Origin: Paludibacteraceae bacterium
Lineage (GTDB): Bacteria; Bacteroidota; Bacteroidia; Bacteroidales; Paludibacteraceae
Length of the DNA: 64,000 nt
NCBI GenBank assembly: GCA_017556705.1
Contig: JAFYMG010000001.1
Location: forward strand, 124,001 to 188,000
Direction: 5' to 3'
Under the pieces are notes generated by a model. That model did no database searches, was not told the DNA's origin, and worked only from the letters and a program-made list of their open reading frames with translations. The stretch's first letter is position 1. Every line of letters begins with the position of its first letter. Below, one piece after another: positions 63,619 to 64,000 of this stretch. A program made the position numbers and the translations under genes.

Positions 63619-64000
63619 ATGAAAATAGCAGTATATTGTAGCGCAAAAGACAGAATACCTGAAGAGTATTTGGCTTTGGGTGATGTACTAGGGAAGTGGA
63701 TTGCTAAGGCAGGCCACACCCTAGTGTATGGCGGAGCAACAGGCGGACTAATGACCCGCGTGAGCAATGCAGCAAAGGCTGCAGGAGGTATCGTAGAGGG
63801 AGTTATTCCGCAGCGTATTATCCAAGCCAAGCGCATGGCAGACAACTGCGACACGCTCTATGTGGTGAACAATATGTGCGAGCGCAAGCAGAAGATGAAA
63901 GAATTGGCGGATTGTTTCGTATGCTTACCTGGCAGCTACGGCACCATGGACGAGATGATGGATGTGGTAGCAAGTGGTACGGTGGATGAGCATAGAAAAC
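63619..64000 (+). CDS. LOG family protein (cut by window edge)
   Basis: 127 residues are present, open to the right edge. MKIAVYCSAKDRIPEEY, VYGGATGGLMTRVSNAA and the nucleotide-binding LPGSYGTMDEMMD place it in the LOG / lysine decarboxylase-like family. Characterised members split cytokinin riboside monophosphates or purine nucleotides at the N-glycosidic bond. The motif is PGSYGTxDE rather than the usual PGGxGTxxE; the second glycine is replaced by serine, while the glutamate is kept. It is probably cotranscribed with gyrB. Confidence 0.88.
   Translation, partial: MKIAVYCSAKDRIPEEYLALGDVLGKWIAKAGHTLVYGGATGGLMTRVSNAAKAAGGIVEGVIPQRIIQAKRMADNCDTLYVVNNMCERKQKMKELADCFVCLPGSYGTMDEMMDVVASGTVDEHRK

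Overview
This window looks like a chromosome segment of a Bacteroidota bacterium, most likely order Bacteroidales. The evidence is gene content and promoter form. Bacteroidota-type genes include a DUF4294 protein, a lipoprotein with a DUF4988-like stalk and a Fibrobacter-type paralogous domain, PepD plus C69 peptidases, the 7TM-HD phosphohydrolase, and an animal/fungal-type (GT3-like) glycogen synthase. Many genes also have a (T/C)TTG - about 20 nt - TAnnTTTG promoter. I cannot assign a genus. No plasmid, phage, CRISPR array or complete insertion sequence is visible.

Layout. 1-8.3 kb: end of a 7TM-HD phosphohydrolase gene, a dihydrouridine synthase, tRNA-Cys, a lone sufB, a small ribbon-helix-helix protein, an ECF sigma factor with a membrane partner, uridine kinase and a split chromate transporter. 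8.4-25.7 kb: EF-P, CCA-adding enzyme, NadB, an NlpC/P60 hydrolase, RfbB, BirA, PBP4, LD-carboxypeptidase, a TPR/propeller protein, malate dehydrogenase, MiaA and glycogen synthase. 25.9-28.8 kb is accessory: small lipoproteins and a broken, apparently chimeric gene pair. 28.8-32.7 kb: two dipeptidases and a lone 5'-nucleotidase C-terminal domain. 32.8-51.2 kb is the str-S10-spc-alpha ribosomal cluster, all on the minus strand, from rpsL to rplQ in the usual order, with fusA, secY, map, infA and rpoA. 51.7-58.0 kb: a U32 peptidase family protein, a ZIP transporter, a Ca/Na exchanger, YchF and GpmI. 58.3-61.3 kb is AT-rich and accessory: DUF2971 and a modular surface lipoprotein behind a long leader. 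61.3-64.0 kb: gyrB and the start of a LOG-family gene.

The most unusual signal is a system of small repeats that does not match a repeat class I can name. Arrays of 7-base words (TGTAGAT, TCCAATA, TCTAACA and their complements) alternate with short GC hairpins of 8-14 bases. They lie between genes at about 6.4, 7.1, 12.6, 53.9, 55.1, 56.4 and 63.6 kb. Similar arrays appear in frame inside the glycogen synthase and NlpC/P60 genes. Two arrays flank ychF, match at 89 of 90 bases in one arm, and differ in the other arm by one 28-base module. Related pure 7-, 8- and 11-base degenerate tandem repeats occur in many other gaps. Other points of interest are an apparent 13-base microhomology fusion of two genes, an upstream ORF ending 7 bases before a surface lipoprotein, a terminator inside a leader, and promoters so close to the start codon that the mRNAs should be leaderless. 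All functions are read from sequence and memory of the families; no database search was run.
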